A stretch of 64,000 nt of DNA. It comes from Haliotis asinina (taxonomy: Eukaryota; Mollusca; Gastropoda; Lepetellida; Haliotidae). Where the stretch lies: contig NC_090288.1 in assembly GCF_037392515.1 (NCBI RefSeq), positions 16,462,969 to 16,526,968 of the forward strand, in the 5' to 3' direction. The notes under the pieces were generated by a model that was not told the DNA's origin, searched no databases, and was given only the letters and a program-made list of their open reading frames with translations. Both the position numbers and the translations under genes were made by a program. Positions 55,501 through 61,426 of the stretch are shown one piece after another (within the stretch, counting starts at the first letter, position 1; each line of letters begins with the position of its first letter).

Positions 55501-58307
55501 TAAAGACTACGTTTATGACACCTCCCAGCAGGTAAATATCGTTCAGCACCAGTTTTATCTGTCTGTACTTTTCACGGTCTGGCATACGTAATTTACATTA
55601 AATATTCCTCCTTGACATTTGAAAATATGGGAACGCTGTGATGCGCAGTGTCGTGCACTGCAGTCAGTATTTATCGTCACATCGGCAATATTGCAGCCAT
55701 AGCGTGACGAGAACAATTTAATTGTATACCAGTAGTAAGAGCAATAAAATAAAAACTTAAGAACCTGCCATCGAAGGACAGTAAAAAGACTCGGCTATCA
55801 CAGGTATGAACATAAAACTAGCATTGAAAGCCAAAACACTGTAACTAAAGAGGACAATACGACATAAAACACGGGCTATAGACCGCCAAGAACTGAAGGT
55901 AGATCACCATACTAGGGTCCATGGGGACTTACAGTACCTTTGCTACCAGCATGGACTCTAGCTGGATTTCCACCATCGCTTCAGACATTGGCGATTATAC
56001 TGAAATTTAGCCTTTCTCAAAAACAACAAATATACTACGATTGAGAGTTTGGCCGGACTAAATTTACATAAAATGTTTTGGGACTTACGTACTCTCTTAG
56101 GGGGACAATACTTTTACAATACTTCAACCCACTTTGAGGGTACCGCCACTAACAAATGAAGTTACTAATCTAGACTACCAATGATAAAATATGTATCTAT
56201 TTACAGCTCATTTAACAAATCCAATTCCTTTAAAAATGCGCAGTGCAGGGCAGTGCATTATTGTTAAAAAATCGATGTAGGCATCATTCTATATCCGGCT
56301 CGACGGATACGGGAAAGTGTTGAGCATAATTCATGGTAGATACGTCAGAATGAAAACAAATGTATCTACTTCTTGCAAAAAGCAAGTTCCTTTAATGTCA
56401 GCTAGTTATGCATGTCCTCATCCCATAGTGGGTCGAATGTTTAATTGTTCATAGAGAAACCATGGCATGTATATCAATTCTACCTGAACATGGTGTGAAG
56501 AGCACATTTCTCTTTGCAGACTAAAGATAATACTCAGATTCAGAGATAGTGATAATCTGATGTTTACTGATGACATATCTACGCGAAAATCAACGGTAGG
56601 ACTGCGAGACACGGTCCGTGTGAAAGTATTACAAAGACGGACATGGCACCAAGCTAGACAGAGTAAAGAGTATACAACTGAAATCATTGGAGAGAATGGT
56701 GCATACAAGGTCTGTATTTGTATATTTGTGTCATTGGTTTGTGCTGAAACTTTTATCATTACCATTCAGCAACAGCAACAGCTGATTCTATCTGACATTG
56801 GGTCATGTAGGAGATGGTAATGATGGGGATTCCTCACATTCTCGCAAACCATTCTTGGTGGGTTTGACAGTGGGGGATAATAAGACATGAATGTTAAGTC
56901 TAGATTCCGTTATACATTCTTAAAAAATGAAACGCTCAGGCGTTTTCAGCAGTTTGTTATAGCAATTGTCTTGACGTTTATGACAACGTTTGTGATTAAG
57001 AAAATGACAAGATACATGACAACTGACGTAATGCTAGTGCAATGTGTTGGAAACCTGAGTAAAGCCATCGACTACGAAAGGCCAAATCATATTCAATACG
57101 ACTTTTCGACGTAAATGAAGTTGAAATGTCAAGATTGAATGCTACTGACCGAAATATCGCCAGTGGACGTTTGGAAACAAAGGACCTCCAGTCTGCCGTT
57201 GTAAAACTCTTCAACGTCCATCGTACCATGTTTCGATTATGGCATCGATATAACCGTTTCAGTTCGGCCCCAAATAATCCCAGAAGTTTAAGACCAAAAG
57301 TGACCACTCCTGCTCAGGACCAATTCATCAGTGCTTCACCTACGTCACCGATTTGGTACAGCTACGGACACAGGTGCTTGGTCTTCGAAGAATTTCTGAC
57401 CAAACCATCAACGTATTTCGCTGCACTGCGTTCGACAGGTGGACAGATTTGGTGGATAAAGCCTCATTTTATATGGCGCCATGTCCTACAGAACTAGTGG
57501 GGGTTCAAGGCAACCATGTCATCATACAACTGCAGTATGTAACAGTAAATCGTAAGTCACGAATCAAGCATTTTGAGGGTGCTGTTTCAACACAACAAAG
57601 CGCGATCCCACACAGGTGCCTCTATCGGCAAACGTGAAAGTTAATGTCCTTCCTTCACCATCAATAATCGCCTGATCGAACCCGAACTTGACAGACGCGT
57701 GCGTAAACGTCACCATCGCCCGATTGTGAAAACGTTGGAGGAGGAATGGCGAAGAATTCCCTAACCAAAACTTATGCAGTATCTTCAAAGGCAGTGTATG
57801 GCCGTCACAAGTGCAACTGGTACTGACATGAAATGCATGCATGCACACTTCGACTTGTCACGTGAAAATCCGGACTAGATTTGGTGTACAACAATGTATA
57901 CTTGTCGAAAGAAGCGAAGGGCGGTCGCTCGTCACGCTGAAGATCCTTGTTCGATTCCCTACATTGATACGATGTGTGAAGCCCATTTCTGGTGTCCCCC
58001 GTCGTGATATTGCCAAACGCGGCGAAAGACCAAACTCACTCACTCATGTAAGAGGGCGATTGACGAAATTGGATGGTCAGGCTACCTGGCTTGGATGATG
58101 CATATCTCGCCAATACATTCTCAAAAGTAATTACAAACTGTATTTTCAATGTGTTTTCAGATTTATATTGATGGCGAGCCGTACGTACAGGTCCGGAAAA
58201 GATTTCCAAGGACAGGCCCAAACATAGTCAATGTTCAAGAACTGTATGGCACTGTGACGCCACATGAAGTAACAATCAGAAAGTGTGCTGTAGGTCCCTG
58301 TTGCTGA
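28267..58307 (+). CDS. Host gene: six-exon secreted PAN-like protein, 335 aa (spliced)
   Basis: Join 28267-28512, 32561-32660, 53676-53917, 55449-55531, 56520-56709 and 58161-58307. The exons total 1008 nt, exactly 336 codons with the stop, and every intron is GT-AG with matching phases (0, 1, 0, 2, 0). The protein has a signal peptide (about 1-28), a PAN/apple-like module (about 40-110 with C43, C47, C53, C65, C99, C109), a Lys/Arg-rich linker (121-158), a Cys-Cys-Trp module (C160, C167, C175-C176, W179, C188) and a beta-rich C-terminal region (about 205-327) ending C-A-V-G-P-C-C. It should be secreted or on the cell surface. I do not recognise the C-terminal domain and give no name. Introns hold nearly all the transposons of the right half, mostly antisense. 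Confidence 0.82.
28531..28670 (-). mobile_element. GTGA-LINE 3' end fragment in intron 1
   Basis: A CAGTGAGTGAGTG tail and about 120 bases of the outer 3' UTR (GGACAGTAAAACAACTAGAAT) are present. The next fragment's tail starts immediately at 28671. Confidence 0.75.
28671..29456 (-). mobile_element. GTGA-LINE fragment K (3' UTR and ORF2 C-terminus)
   Basis: From the GAGTGAGTGAG tail the fragment runs through the 3' UTR to ORF2 codons for the C-terminal zinc region (C-R-I-G-H-T-R-Y-T-H-A-Y, C-I-P-C-D-E) and the end of RNase H. It stops near I-P-Y-S-D at 29456, where fragment J begins. Confidence 0.8.
29457..29831 (-). mobile_element. GTGA-LINE fragment J, young 375-bp 5'-truncated copy
   Basis: About 300 bases from the tail inward are identical by eye to the 3' UTR of LINE D; only a few changes appear near 29760-29805. 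It sits between LINE K and LINE L pieces. No clear TSD is seen, perhaps because of a target deletion. Confidence 0.85.
30701..30712. repeat. Left TSD of palindromic SINE-like insertion (TACTTTCACAAT)
   Basis: The same 12 bases recur at 31454-31465. Both copies are LINE L ORF1 sequence. Confidence 0.88.
30713..31453. mobile_element. Palindromic tRNA-like SINE composite, 741 bp, with 12-bp TSD
   Basis: The insertion contains one unit in minus sense (30713-30950) followed by about two units in plus sense (30960-31145 and 31155-31453). Each has GTACACAAAGTACGCAGTC, CTAGACTACCAGTTGTCCGA, AAAAAGTACTAGAATT and GAAAGTGAAATCCCAAATATG. The last unit has the tRNA-like boxes (TGAGCGGGCTAGGCGG and GTGTTCGAAACCCGG). 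The first two face each other and can form a long hairpin centred near 30955. It encodes no protein. Confidence 0.75.
31454..31465. repeat. Right TSD of palindromic SINE-like insertion
   Basis: This matches 30701-30712. Confidence 0.88.
31770..32210 (+). mobile_element. GTGA-LINE remnant in plus sense (ORF2 end and 3' UTR)
   Basis: Codons resembling R-I-T-V-K-H-V-L-L-D-C-I-D-F lie near 31790-31850. The 3' UTR marks GTGGCTGTACCCTTTGAAGG (about 32029) and GGATGATGTAAACCCAGCTAG (about 32178) follow. It is old and damaged. A 135-codon ORF at 32071-32478 lies in this remnant and beyond and is not supported as coding. Confidence 0.65.
32561..32660 (+). CDS. Host gene exon 2
   Basis: The acceptor is preceded by a pyrimidine tract (TTTTTTTGTTTCTGTTCAAAG). 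The 100-base exon encodes residues 83-115 (V-Q-N-D-T-F ... E-E-D-V-A) with C99 and C109, which could complete the PAN-like module. It ends after one base of a codon, at donor GTGAGT (32661). The spliced codon with exon 3 is GAC (Asp116). Confidence 0.8.
32925..33310. repeat. Diverged ~150-bp repeat units around CATGGAAAT
   Basis: TTTCCATGGAAAT-like blocks recur at about 32928, 33088 and 33230, each followed by ATGAAA-rich sequence. GTTTGACATATCT recurs at about 33158, 33270 and 33297. No function is evident. Confidence 0.5.
33315..33620 (+). mobile_element. GTGA-LINE remnant in plus sense (ORF2 C-terminus)
   Basis: The sequence GGATCCTCCATTGTGCATCA corresponds to the D-P-P-F-C-I-P zinc segment. 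ACAGTTAAGGATCTTTTTAG corresponds to T-V-K-D-L-F. A 3' UTR mark (GGTTGTATCCTGAAAGGGGG) follows near 33589. It is strongly diverged. Confidence 0.6.
33940..34850. repeat. Foldback-like region with palindromic CCTACGTAGG minisatellite
   Basis: Between 34610 and 34850 about nine ~30-base units repeat the theme TCCTACGTAGGAGATATTAAG. At 33950-34015 the same theme occurs inverted (CTTAATATCTCCTCCTGTAG), so the two ends can pair across ~600 bases. The 34470s also hold a short (CACG)n run. It could be a foldback or MITE-type element, but its borders are not clear. Confidence 0.55.
34851..35497. other. Intron 2 sequence, no feature seen
   Basis: This is AT-rich sequence without ORFs, known repeats or splice-flanked exon candidates. 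Confidence 0.5.
35498..36107 (-). mobile_element. GTGA-LINE fragment I (3' UTR and last ORF2 codons)
   Basis: The fragment has a GAGTGAGTGAG tail, a complete 3' UTR and the final ORF2 codons to ATTAACATTAA. It closely resembles LINE D in the UTR. It ends where the tail of LINE H begins. Confidence 0.82.
36670..38314 (-). pseudogene. LINE H ORF2, RT and RNase H remnants
   Basis: Recognisable in order on the minus strand are T-M-E-R-M-I-N-N-R-L-V-W, I-F-F-Y-L-E-K-A-Y-D, Q-G-V-P-Q-D-S-V-L, F-V-D-D-like codons near 37780, and then, after a ~650-base deletion, L-A-T-G-Q-Y-D-I-V-F-C-W-L-A-T-H-V-G and the zinc end. Numerous stops and shifts are present. Confidence 0.8.
38302..38314. repeat. Left TSD of LINE G (CCATGAAGGAGGA)
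   Basis: These 13 bases recur at 44363-44375. Both are codons of the LINE H RT. Confidence 0.93.
38888..42487 (-). pseudogene. LINE G ORF2 (EN, RT, RNase H), at least two nonsense codons and a late frameshift
   Basis: The ATG at 42487 overlaps the ORF1 stop (ATGA). The endonuclease has Q-W-N-C-R-G, Q-E-T and G-D-L-N-G-H-N-P-L-W. A TAA replaces Ser in the F-E-W-S-V-H-D-D segment at about 41885. RT is open with F-D-L-E-K-A-Y-D and F-V-D-D-F-N-I-S-C. A TGA replaces Gly in A-T-V-I-G-S-R at 39599. RNase H continues in the same frame to A-D-L-A-A-K-A-A-L and the zinc end. The last ~10 codons are shifted by a 1-base deletion near 38886. Confidence 0.9.
42484..43759 (-). pseudogene. LINE G ORF1, frameshifted after the knuckles
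   Basis: From the ATG at 43759 (M-A-T-Q-L-P-T-G-S-R-S) the frame encodes the RRM-like region and three knuckles (C-F-K-C-Q-Q-S-G-H-G-A-R-S-C, C-F-R-C-S-K-N-H-D-G-T-D-C, C-A-N-C-K-G-E-H-M-S-S-S-K-A-C). It breaks near 42971-43000. The Ser-rich and basic tail can be followed in other frames to the end R-A-R-S-P-I-E-P-P and the TGA at 42484-42486, which overlaps the ORF2 ATG. Confidence 0.87.
43760..44362 (-). promoter_or_regulatory. LINE G 5' UTR, second module-1 subtype, slightly truncated
   Basis: Module 2 is about 43770-44025, a ~75-base spacer follows, and module 1 is about 44100-44362 with TGTCCACAGCACCCCATTGC. The same subtype occurs in copy C and in the inverted end of F. Confidence 0.55.
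44363..44375. repeat. Right TSD of LINE G
   Basis: CCATGAAGGAGGA matches 38302-38314, and the LINE H RT sequence goes on after it. Confidence 0.93.
44363..45840 (-). pseudogene. LINE H ORF2, endonuclease, linker and RT start
   Basis: The endonuclease (45230-45840) has Q-A-V-A-V-R-I-T-L-H and I-M-G-D-L-N-G-H-N-P-L-W. The linker has S-D-H-F-P-T-I-L, R-K-P-W-F-N-D-E-C-K-Q-A-R and T-P-M-S-K-V-W-N. The RT start has H-D-T-A-T-G-A-D-N-I-H-Y-Q-L. Frames change near 44460, 44710, 45225 and 45385. It joins 38314 leftward. Confidence 0.82.
45850..47040 (-). pseudogene. LINE H ORF1
   Basis: The start lacks the ATG region. W-P-R-F-L-I-I-E-T joins directly to L-N-P-F-A-I-S-K-G through a short deletion. 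Knuckles C-F-K-C-Q-K-Y-G-R-G-V-N-T and C-A-H-C-A-E-N-T-H-V-T-E-D-C follow, one His-to-Arg change included. The tail is Ser-rich with D-M-D-Y-S-E-N-V at its end. Confidence 0.8.
47415..47690 (+). CDS. Hypothetical 91-codon ORF, unrecognised
   Basis: The composition is Asn/Lys/Glu-rich and the end (N-L-D-K-S-K-A-T-L-I-G-S-K-A-K-S-I-D-K-I-W-N-D-L-K) looks protein-like. I cannot assign a family. It has no splice borders matching the host gene and lies in intron 2. It may be the C-terminus of an old mobile-element gene or chance. Confidence 0.25.
   Translation: MCYVNCTRYYGCIMRNNENIKANVINDNEYKLEQYANDNELFHGGAEETLYSATDNLLQNIRFENLDKSKATLIGSKAKSIDKIWNDLKIE
47764..47865. repeat. C/A-rich low-complexity tract
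   Basis: Poly-C followed by irregular AAAAC repeats makes a strongly purine-biased run of about 100 bases. Confidence 0.9.
47866..48900. other. Intron 2 sequence, no feature seen
   Basis: This is AT-rich sequence. Two overlapping plus-strand ORFs from 48759 have no motifs. Confidence 0.45.
48915..49130. promoter_or_regulatory. Promoter-like cluster: YY1-, TCTCGCGAG- and ETS-type sites
   Basis: AAGATGGCGGC (48922-48932) matches the YY1 consensus, TCTCGCGAG (49084-49092) the palindromic element of TATA-less promoters, and CTTCCGG (49117-49123) an ETS core. The three together in 210 bases are typical of housekeeping promoters. Which transcript they would serve is not visible. Chance or an inserted promoter fragment is possible. 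Confidence 0.4.
49176..49279 (-). mobile_element. GTGA-LINE 3' UTR scrap
   Basis: About 100 bases of inner 3' UTR (GTAGATCACTATACTAGGGA, CCATGGGGACTTACAGTA) are present, cut at 49279 by the next tail. Confidence 0.75.
49280..49535 (-). mobile_element. GTGA-LINE 3' end fragment
   Basis: The AGTGAGTGAG tail and about 250 bases of the outer 3' UTR are present; the piece is 5'-truncated. Confidence 0.8.
49660..50214 (-). pseudogene. Degraded ORF of an uncharacterised repetitive protein family
   Basis: The minus frame from about 50214 encodes N-R-K-R-Q-S-E-Q-E-Y-I-N-S-K-G, C-F-G-R-C-K-F-K-C-S and I-F-E-S. After two small frame changes it goes on with K-S-Q-Y-F-M-A-A, Q-P-W-I-L-V-R-R, R-R-G-K-H, E-D-M-K-E-G-V and S-P-R-M-P-S-H-Y-C-R-A. 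The order C-x3-C-x3-C, I-F, then K-E-G-V and S-H-Y-C-R recalls a family of uncharacterised, repeat-borne proteins of marine invertebrates. I do not know its function. It is clearly broken. Confidence 0.55.
50215..50944. other. Intron 2 sequence, no feature seen
   Basis: A minus ORF (50417-50635) rich in Asp/Asn may be an extension of the broken gene at 49660-50214, but it shows no motif of its own. Confidence 0.4.
50945..51062 (+). mobile_element. GTGA-LINE module-1 fragment fused to Penelope-like element
   Basis: The sequence CTCCTCGTGGTGGGTGCTGG, GTAACGCTAAGA, GTGTGGACCCGG and TTGGGCAGCCTGTTTGCCG is the plus-sense 5' module of the LINE. It stops inside the CCGTGGGTTGCG block, where Penelope RT sequence begins. 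Confidence 0.75.
51063..52270 (+). pseudogene. Penelope-like RT with GIY-YIG endonuclease, frameshifted
   Basis: The first part encodes D-V-V-D-L-F-T-N-I-P-L-H-E-A-L-D-V-L and, after a frame change, Y-F-T-W-Q-N-S-I-Y-Q-Q-I. A further shift at about 51250 leads to M-G-S-P-L-S-P-L-I. From 51188 a 360-codon frame is open, with W-Y-R-K-V-D58-D59-T-F (RT catalytic Asp pair), L-P-F-L-D and Y-R-K-S-T-H-I-D-Q-Y. The GIY-YIG motif follows at residues 257-285 (C-I-Y-K, C-G-S-S-Y-I-G, R280, E-H-K). These proteins copy RNA by target priming with a nickase unrelated to the LINE enzyme. Confidence 0.9.
52440..52485 (+). ncRNA. Hammerhead-ribozyme-like core in the Penelope 3' UTR
   Basis: CTGACGA (52448-52454) and GAAAC (52474-52478) fit the conserved CUGAYGA and GAAA boxes. 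The intervening bases can form a short stem II (AGGG with CCTT, one G-U pair), and GTC (52479-52481) could be the cleavage triplet. Penelope-like elements are known to carry minimal hammerheads. Stem I partners and activity were not established. Confidence 0.45.
52565..53248 (+). mobile_element. GTGA-LINE fragment N in plus sense (RT end to RNase H)
   Basis: The fragment encodes L-D-S-A-H-H-Q-G-L-R-L-C-L-G-S, then after a deletion R-R-I-K-L-A-L-Q-Y-I-T-K-F-Y and F-N-P-L-Y-D-D-L-Y. RNase H follows with T-D-G-S-K, F-T-A-E-A-N-A-I-L and Y-S-D-S-L-S-C-L-Q-A-I-K. It breaks at 53248, before the final RNase H Asp, and meets a minus-sense 3' UTR piece. Frameshifts are present. Confidence 0.82.
53249..53530 (-). 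mobile_element. GTGA-LINE 3' UTR fragment
   Basis: The sequence AATTAAAACTAGTGTGGAAA through GGTAGATCACCATACTAGGG and TGCTACCTGCATGGACCCTA to TTACGTGGTCTCTCAGGA is the minus-sense 3' UTR without tail. It faces fragment N. Confidence 0.8.
53676..53917 (+). CDS. Host gene exon 3 (basic linker and Cys-Cys-Trp module)
   Basis: The acceptor is GGTTCTCTTGCAG. The two first bases complete Asp116; 80 codons follow. Residues 121-158 hold about fourteen Lys/Arg with dibasic sites (A-K-R-K-G, T-R-R-M-C). Then come C160, C167, C175-C176-H-S-W-K-W and C188. The exon ends at ...T-W-Q-T-T with donor GTAATA (53918), phase 0. Without splicing the frame would end at a TAA at 53942-53944, so a short form ending here is an alternative. 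Confidence 0.78.
53998..54165 (-). repeat. (CACT)-tailed gastropod repeat, 168 bp
   Basis: In minus sense it ends GTGTGGCGTAAAACTACACA followed by CATTCACTCA, the same kind of 3' end as the SINEs at 57905 and 61061. The body has TCTGGGCCAGACAATCCAGT and GCATGAGCATCGGG. I recall such sequence as frequent in abalone DNA. Confidence 0.6.
54166..55448. other. Rest of intron 3, no further feature seen
   Basis: No repeat family from this window and no convincing ORF were found. A pyrimidine tract ATCTTTTTGTTGATAG closes the intron. Confidence 0.5.
55449..55531 (+). CDS. Host gene exon 4 (83 bases)
   Basis: Flanks are TATCTTTTTGTTGATAG and GTAAATATC. The exon reads D-K-D-Q-T-Q-H-P-N-S-R-N-E-F-R-L-S-V-K-T-T-F-M-T-P-P-S and ends after two bases of an Arg codon completed by exon 5. 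Only this frame is open and it matches the phases of both neighbours, which is the main support for so short an exon. Confidence 0.72.
55665..56240 (-). mobile_element. GTGA-LINE 3' fragment in intron 4
   Basis: The outer end (TATTTATCGTCACATCGGCA) lacks a clear GTGA tail. The whole 3' UTR and the last ORF2 codons (to CCAATTCCTTTAAAAATGC) are present. Confidence 0.8.
56520..56709 (+). CDS. Host gene exon 5
   Basis: The acceptor is ACATTTCTCTTTGCAG. The first base completes Arg224. The 63 codons read L-K-I-I-L-R-F-R-D-S-D-N ... G-L-R-D-T-V-R-V-K-V-L ... E-I-I-G-E-N-G-A-Y-K, with alternating hydrophobic residues as in beta strands. The donor is AAG/GTCTGT (56710), phase 0, somewhat weak. The frame is closed soon after the donor by non-coding sequence. 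Confidence 0.75.
57126..57830 (+). pseudogene. Second Tc1/mariner transposase remnant
   Basis: M-S-R-L-N-A-T-D-R-N-I-A-S-G-R-L, K-L-F-N-V-H-R and R-P-K-V-T-T-P-A-Q-D are the helix-turn-helix N-terminus of a Tc1-like enzyme. L-R-R-I-S-D-Q-T-I follows in another frame (57375). The catalytic part is deleted. The C-terminal L-D-R-R-V-R-K-R, L-E-E-E-W-R-R-I-P and R-Q-C-M-A-V-T-S-A appear at about 57685-57820. It is not closely related to the Tc1 at 9787. It lies in intron 5 of the host gene. Confidence 0.78.
57905..58048 (+). mobile_element. tRNA-like SINE with (CACT)n tail
   Basis: A B-box-like TGTTCGATTCCCT follows an A-box-like region by about 40 bases. The body GAAGCCCATTTCTGGTGTCC and CCGTCGTGATATTGC is shared with the SINE at 61061. 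It ends CCAAACTCACTCACTCA, like the LINE tail in sense orientation. Confidence 0.75.
58161..58307 (+). CDS. Host gene exon 6, terminal coding exon
   Basis: The acceptor is AATGTGTTTTCAG. The 48 codons read I-Y-I-D-G-E-P-Y-V-Q-V-R-K-R-F-P-R-T-G-P and continue to E-V-T-I-R-K-C-A-V-G-P-C-C, then TGA at 58305-58307. C329, C334 and C335 at the extreme C-terminus suggest disulfide bonding or dimer formation. The reading frame is phase 0 as required by exon 5. Confidence 0.8.
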   Translation: MYIDGEPYVQVRKRFPRTGPNIVNVQELYGTVTPHEVTIRKCAVGPCC

Positions 58308-59826
58308 CCAGGTACATTCTCACTAAGAAACAATGGCTAAAGGTTATCTATGTGTTTGGGTAATTCTCTTGTAAGCTTGTGCATAATGTGACCATAAGAG
58401 AAGGAAGTTTGCCTGAATATTTCCACTCTAGCCGTGATGTGTTCAGTTATTTGTGTTTGCATAATACGAATATTGACGTTGAGGATTCTGCCGTGAGGCA
58501 AGACTTGATTATTTTAAATCTAGTTCGGCATCGTTGTCACTGCATCCGTTTTTAAAACTGCTGAGAAGGAACAAAACTTGTTCTAAAAGGGTTTTACATT
58601 CTAAACTATTCATATTTAAAACGTTCCCTTGTGCAGATGTCAGATTAAAGGGTTTGGGCAATCGTCCTGGCCTACAGCATTGAGAATGCAGTGTTGATGT
58701 ATGTGCACTGGCTTATTGTGTATCAGGGAGGATCTTTTGTCAACACTGATTTGTGTAGCTTTGAATGAATGTTTTTCACATGGTCATAAATTCAAAATTT
58801 GGTCATAAATTCAATTTTTCATTATATTCGGAAATCTGTCCAAACATATTTCACACGTTACAAGAGGGGAAAATCATACGGACTGGTTGCTCAGTGTTAG
58901 CGGTGACACCGCGAGTGTATCCTCCAATCGAACAATATAGTTTATACAGTAAGTGTAGAAAGTCATAGCATAGCATGAAGTAGAATCGCGTTCCATGTCA
59001 TATTTTATGAATTCATCTGCTTCAGGATGTTTATGTGACATTTTCGGAATGTTTTAGCTGAGCACTCAGATTAACCCTGACTATAAAGCTCGTTTATGTG
59101 CAAATGTTCTTTTCCTGAAAACTGAATAAAATGTATGTTTACCGTGCCGGTATTTTCAAGCGAATAATGTAAACCGCTTGTTCAGACGGGTAGTGAAAAA
59201 ATGATAATTAAATGTCTACATATTATAGATAACCTGAACATGCATGTTCGGGTGTTATCATGGACATTGATCTGTTTCAGCTCATGAATTGTTAATTATT
59301 ATCATATTTTAAGACCTGTTGTATTGCTATAGTTATTACAACAAGTTCTTCGTGTTTTGTTTCGTTGTTTCATGTAGATATTTTCAAAGTGACTGACCTT
59401 TAGAAAATATTTAATTCTCAAACAAGAAGCACGGCTTCATATTTTATGTGAACTTGATGAAAGGTTATCCATTTTGAAAAAAAATAAATTAATACTCAGT
59501 TTTGAAAACTGGCGATCATGTGGAGTTATTAAAGTCAATAAAGGTTGTAGAAATAGAATTGCTCTTTCTTTTTACATTTCCATTTAAAAAGAAACAAGAA
59601 GCAAATTTATGATCAGTGAATGGTGTTTAAAATAGTTTAATACTCTTTAAACAAAATTCGAAAATAACATCAAATGTTTGAGGTTCTCGTAAAAGCTATA
59701 TGATGATACTAATTAAAAGAATGGGAGGTTTCACACCTTACAACGGATAATGATGGATGGCGATAAATGGCATGACCATCAGCCGAATTGATGGATAATA
59801 AGGTCAAACCTGACGTTTGGATCTGT
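58308..59826 (+). other. Probable 3' UTR and downstream flank of the host gene
   Basis: The sequence is AT-rich without repeats of the families above. A poly(A) signal AATAAA is at 59125-59130, giving a 3' UTR of about 0.8 kb if used. Further AATAAA occurs near 59484. Confidence 0.5.
59125..59130 (+). terminator. Candidate poly(A) signal AATAAA
   Basis: This is a clear AATAAA about 820 bases after the host stop codon, followed by T-rich sequence. It has not been shown to be used. Confidence 0.4.
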
Positions 59827-60425
59827 ACTGAGTGAGTGTCTATTTAACGTCACATCGGCTACATTTCAGCCATATCGTGACGAAAACATTTAACAATGAA
59901 AATGACTATATGGATATTGTAAAACCTGTCGATGAAGGACAGTAAAGCAACTAGAATATCACAATGAGAATTACAACTAGCGTGGAAAGTTTAAACTAAT
60001 GTCACTGTCTGGGCAAAACAATATAAAACCAGGCTACAGATCTCCAATAACCGAAGGACCCACACTAGGGACCATGGGGACTTACAGTACCTTTGCTTCC
60101 TGCGTGGACCCTAGTTGGATTTACATCATCTCTTCAGCCGCTGGAGAGTGTACAAAATGCTAGCCATAACTAAAATAACATGAATACTACGATTAAAAGC
60201 CTGGTAGACTTTGATTTACATCAAATGTTTTGGGACTTACGTACCTTCTCAGGAGGACAATAATTTTAAAATGCTTCAACCCCCTTTGAGGGTACAGCCA
60301 CTAATAATTCTAGTTACTAATCTAAACTACCAATATTTGAAACACATCTTTCTACAGAAACATATTTCTCAAAATTCAACAATGACATCAATTTCTTTTA
60401 AAAAACCAATAATTAAATGAGAACT
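59827..60425 (-). mobile_element. GTGA-LINE 3' fragment
   Basis: A TGAGTGAGTG tail, the full 3' UTR and the last ORF2 codons to AATTAAATGAGAAC are present. It is the first LINE fragment beyond the host gene. Confidence 0.83.
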
Positions 60426-61060
60426 ACCGCTGTTAGTTCTGGATCTGTAGAGAGTAATACCGCCATGATTTATTAACATTTTGCTTGGGTTATATAGAAC
60501 TTGGCATTGCATCCGTCAAACTTGTACTTTGGGTTTTGACCTAGGATGTCATGAACGGGACCAATGGTTTATCACAGCTTCCAGCATGCCAATAATCCAT
60601 GGACGGTTCGGGGGATGCAAACGCCGCCTCAAAAGTACATACATTCGTTCATCAAGTGAATCACAAGTGTGTAACACAACATATGAAAACAAAAACACAG
60701 GCTCTAATAAAGTCACCCTTCATGTCTATGAGAACACTGCTTCAAGATTTAACTTGGTCTTTCGTTGTTAGTTTTGTTGAAACCACCGTACCAGAGGTAT
60801 ACTTGATCCCACAAATGTAGCAGCTAGGCAACAATTTCGAATTTAATTTTCTGTTGTATTAAATGACATTACCAGATTACAATGTATTCAATTTGATAAA
60901 CAGATCCATGCAACTCGACACATGCTCGTTTGGGTTTATGTTTAGAGGGTTCAGCATAACTGAATTTAAAGCTTCCAAGCGTCATTCTTTCTGAGCTTAC
61001 AACAGCAACACACGCTCACTAAAGACTAGTCTCTTCAACATCCAGTCCAACGCAGCCTTG
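60426..61060. other. No feature seen
   Basis: A 96-codon ORF at 60481-60771 has no motif and is probably chance. Confidence 0.45.
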
Positions 61061-61217
61061 GTGGGGGGATAGCCTTGTGGTCAGCACGTTTGCTCGTCAT
61101 GTTGGAGACCTGGGTTCGATCCCCCATATGGGTACAATGTGTACAGTCCATTTCTGGTGTCCCCTGTCGTGTTATTGCTGAGACAAAACACCTTAATAGT
61201 TAACTCATTCACTCACA
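61061..61217 (+). mobile_element. tRNA-like SINE
   Basis: A box ATAGCCTTGTGGTCAGCACG and B box GGTTCGATCCC are 40 bases apart. The body (TCCATTTCTGGTGTCCCCTG, TCGTGTTATTGCTGAGAC) and the end TAACTCATTCACTCAC match the SINE at 57905. Confidence 0.82.
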
Positions 61218-61426
61218 GTCCATACGTTTAAATCAAATGACACAAACTCCTAAGTCTTCAGCCACATCAAAGTTGATTTGAATGTAGGTGTGTTTTGGTT
61301 GTCGCCGATCTCAACATGCAAGTTAGATCTTTTTATCATGTCACTGTGATGTTGTTTCTCAAGATAAAGACGTCCAATTCAGACTGAGGATTGAAAACTA
61401 CTATGAGGTTTCCAATTTGCAATTTG

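Noticed and set aside
61061..61160. A functional tRNA gene at the A and B boxes
   Set aside because: The boxes are part of a repeated SINE body and the cloverleaf arms do not pair fully.
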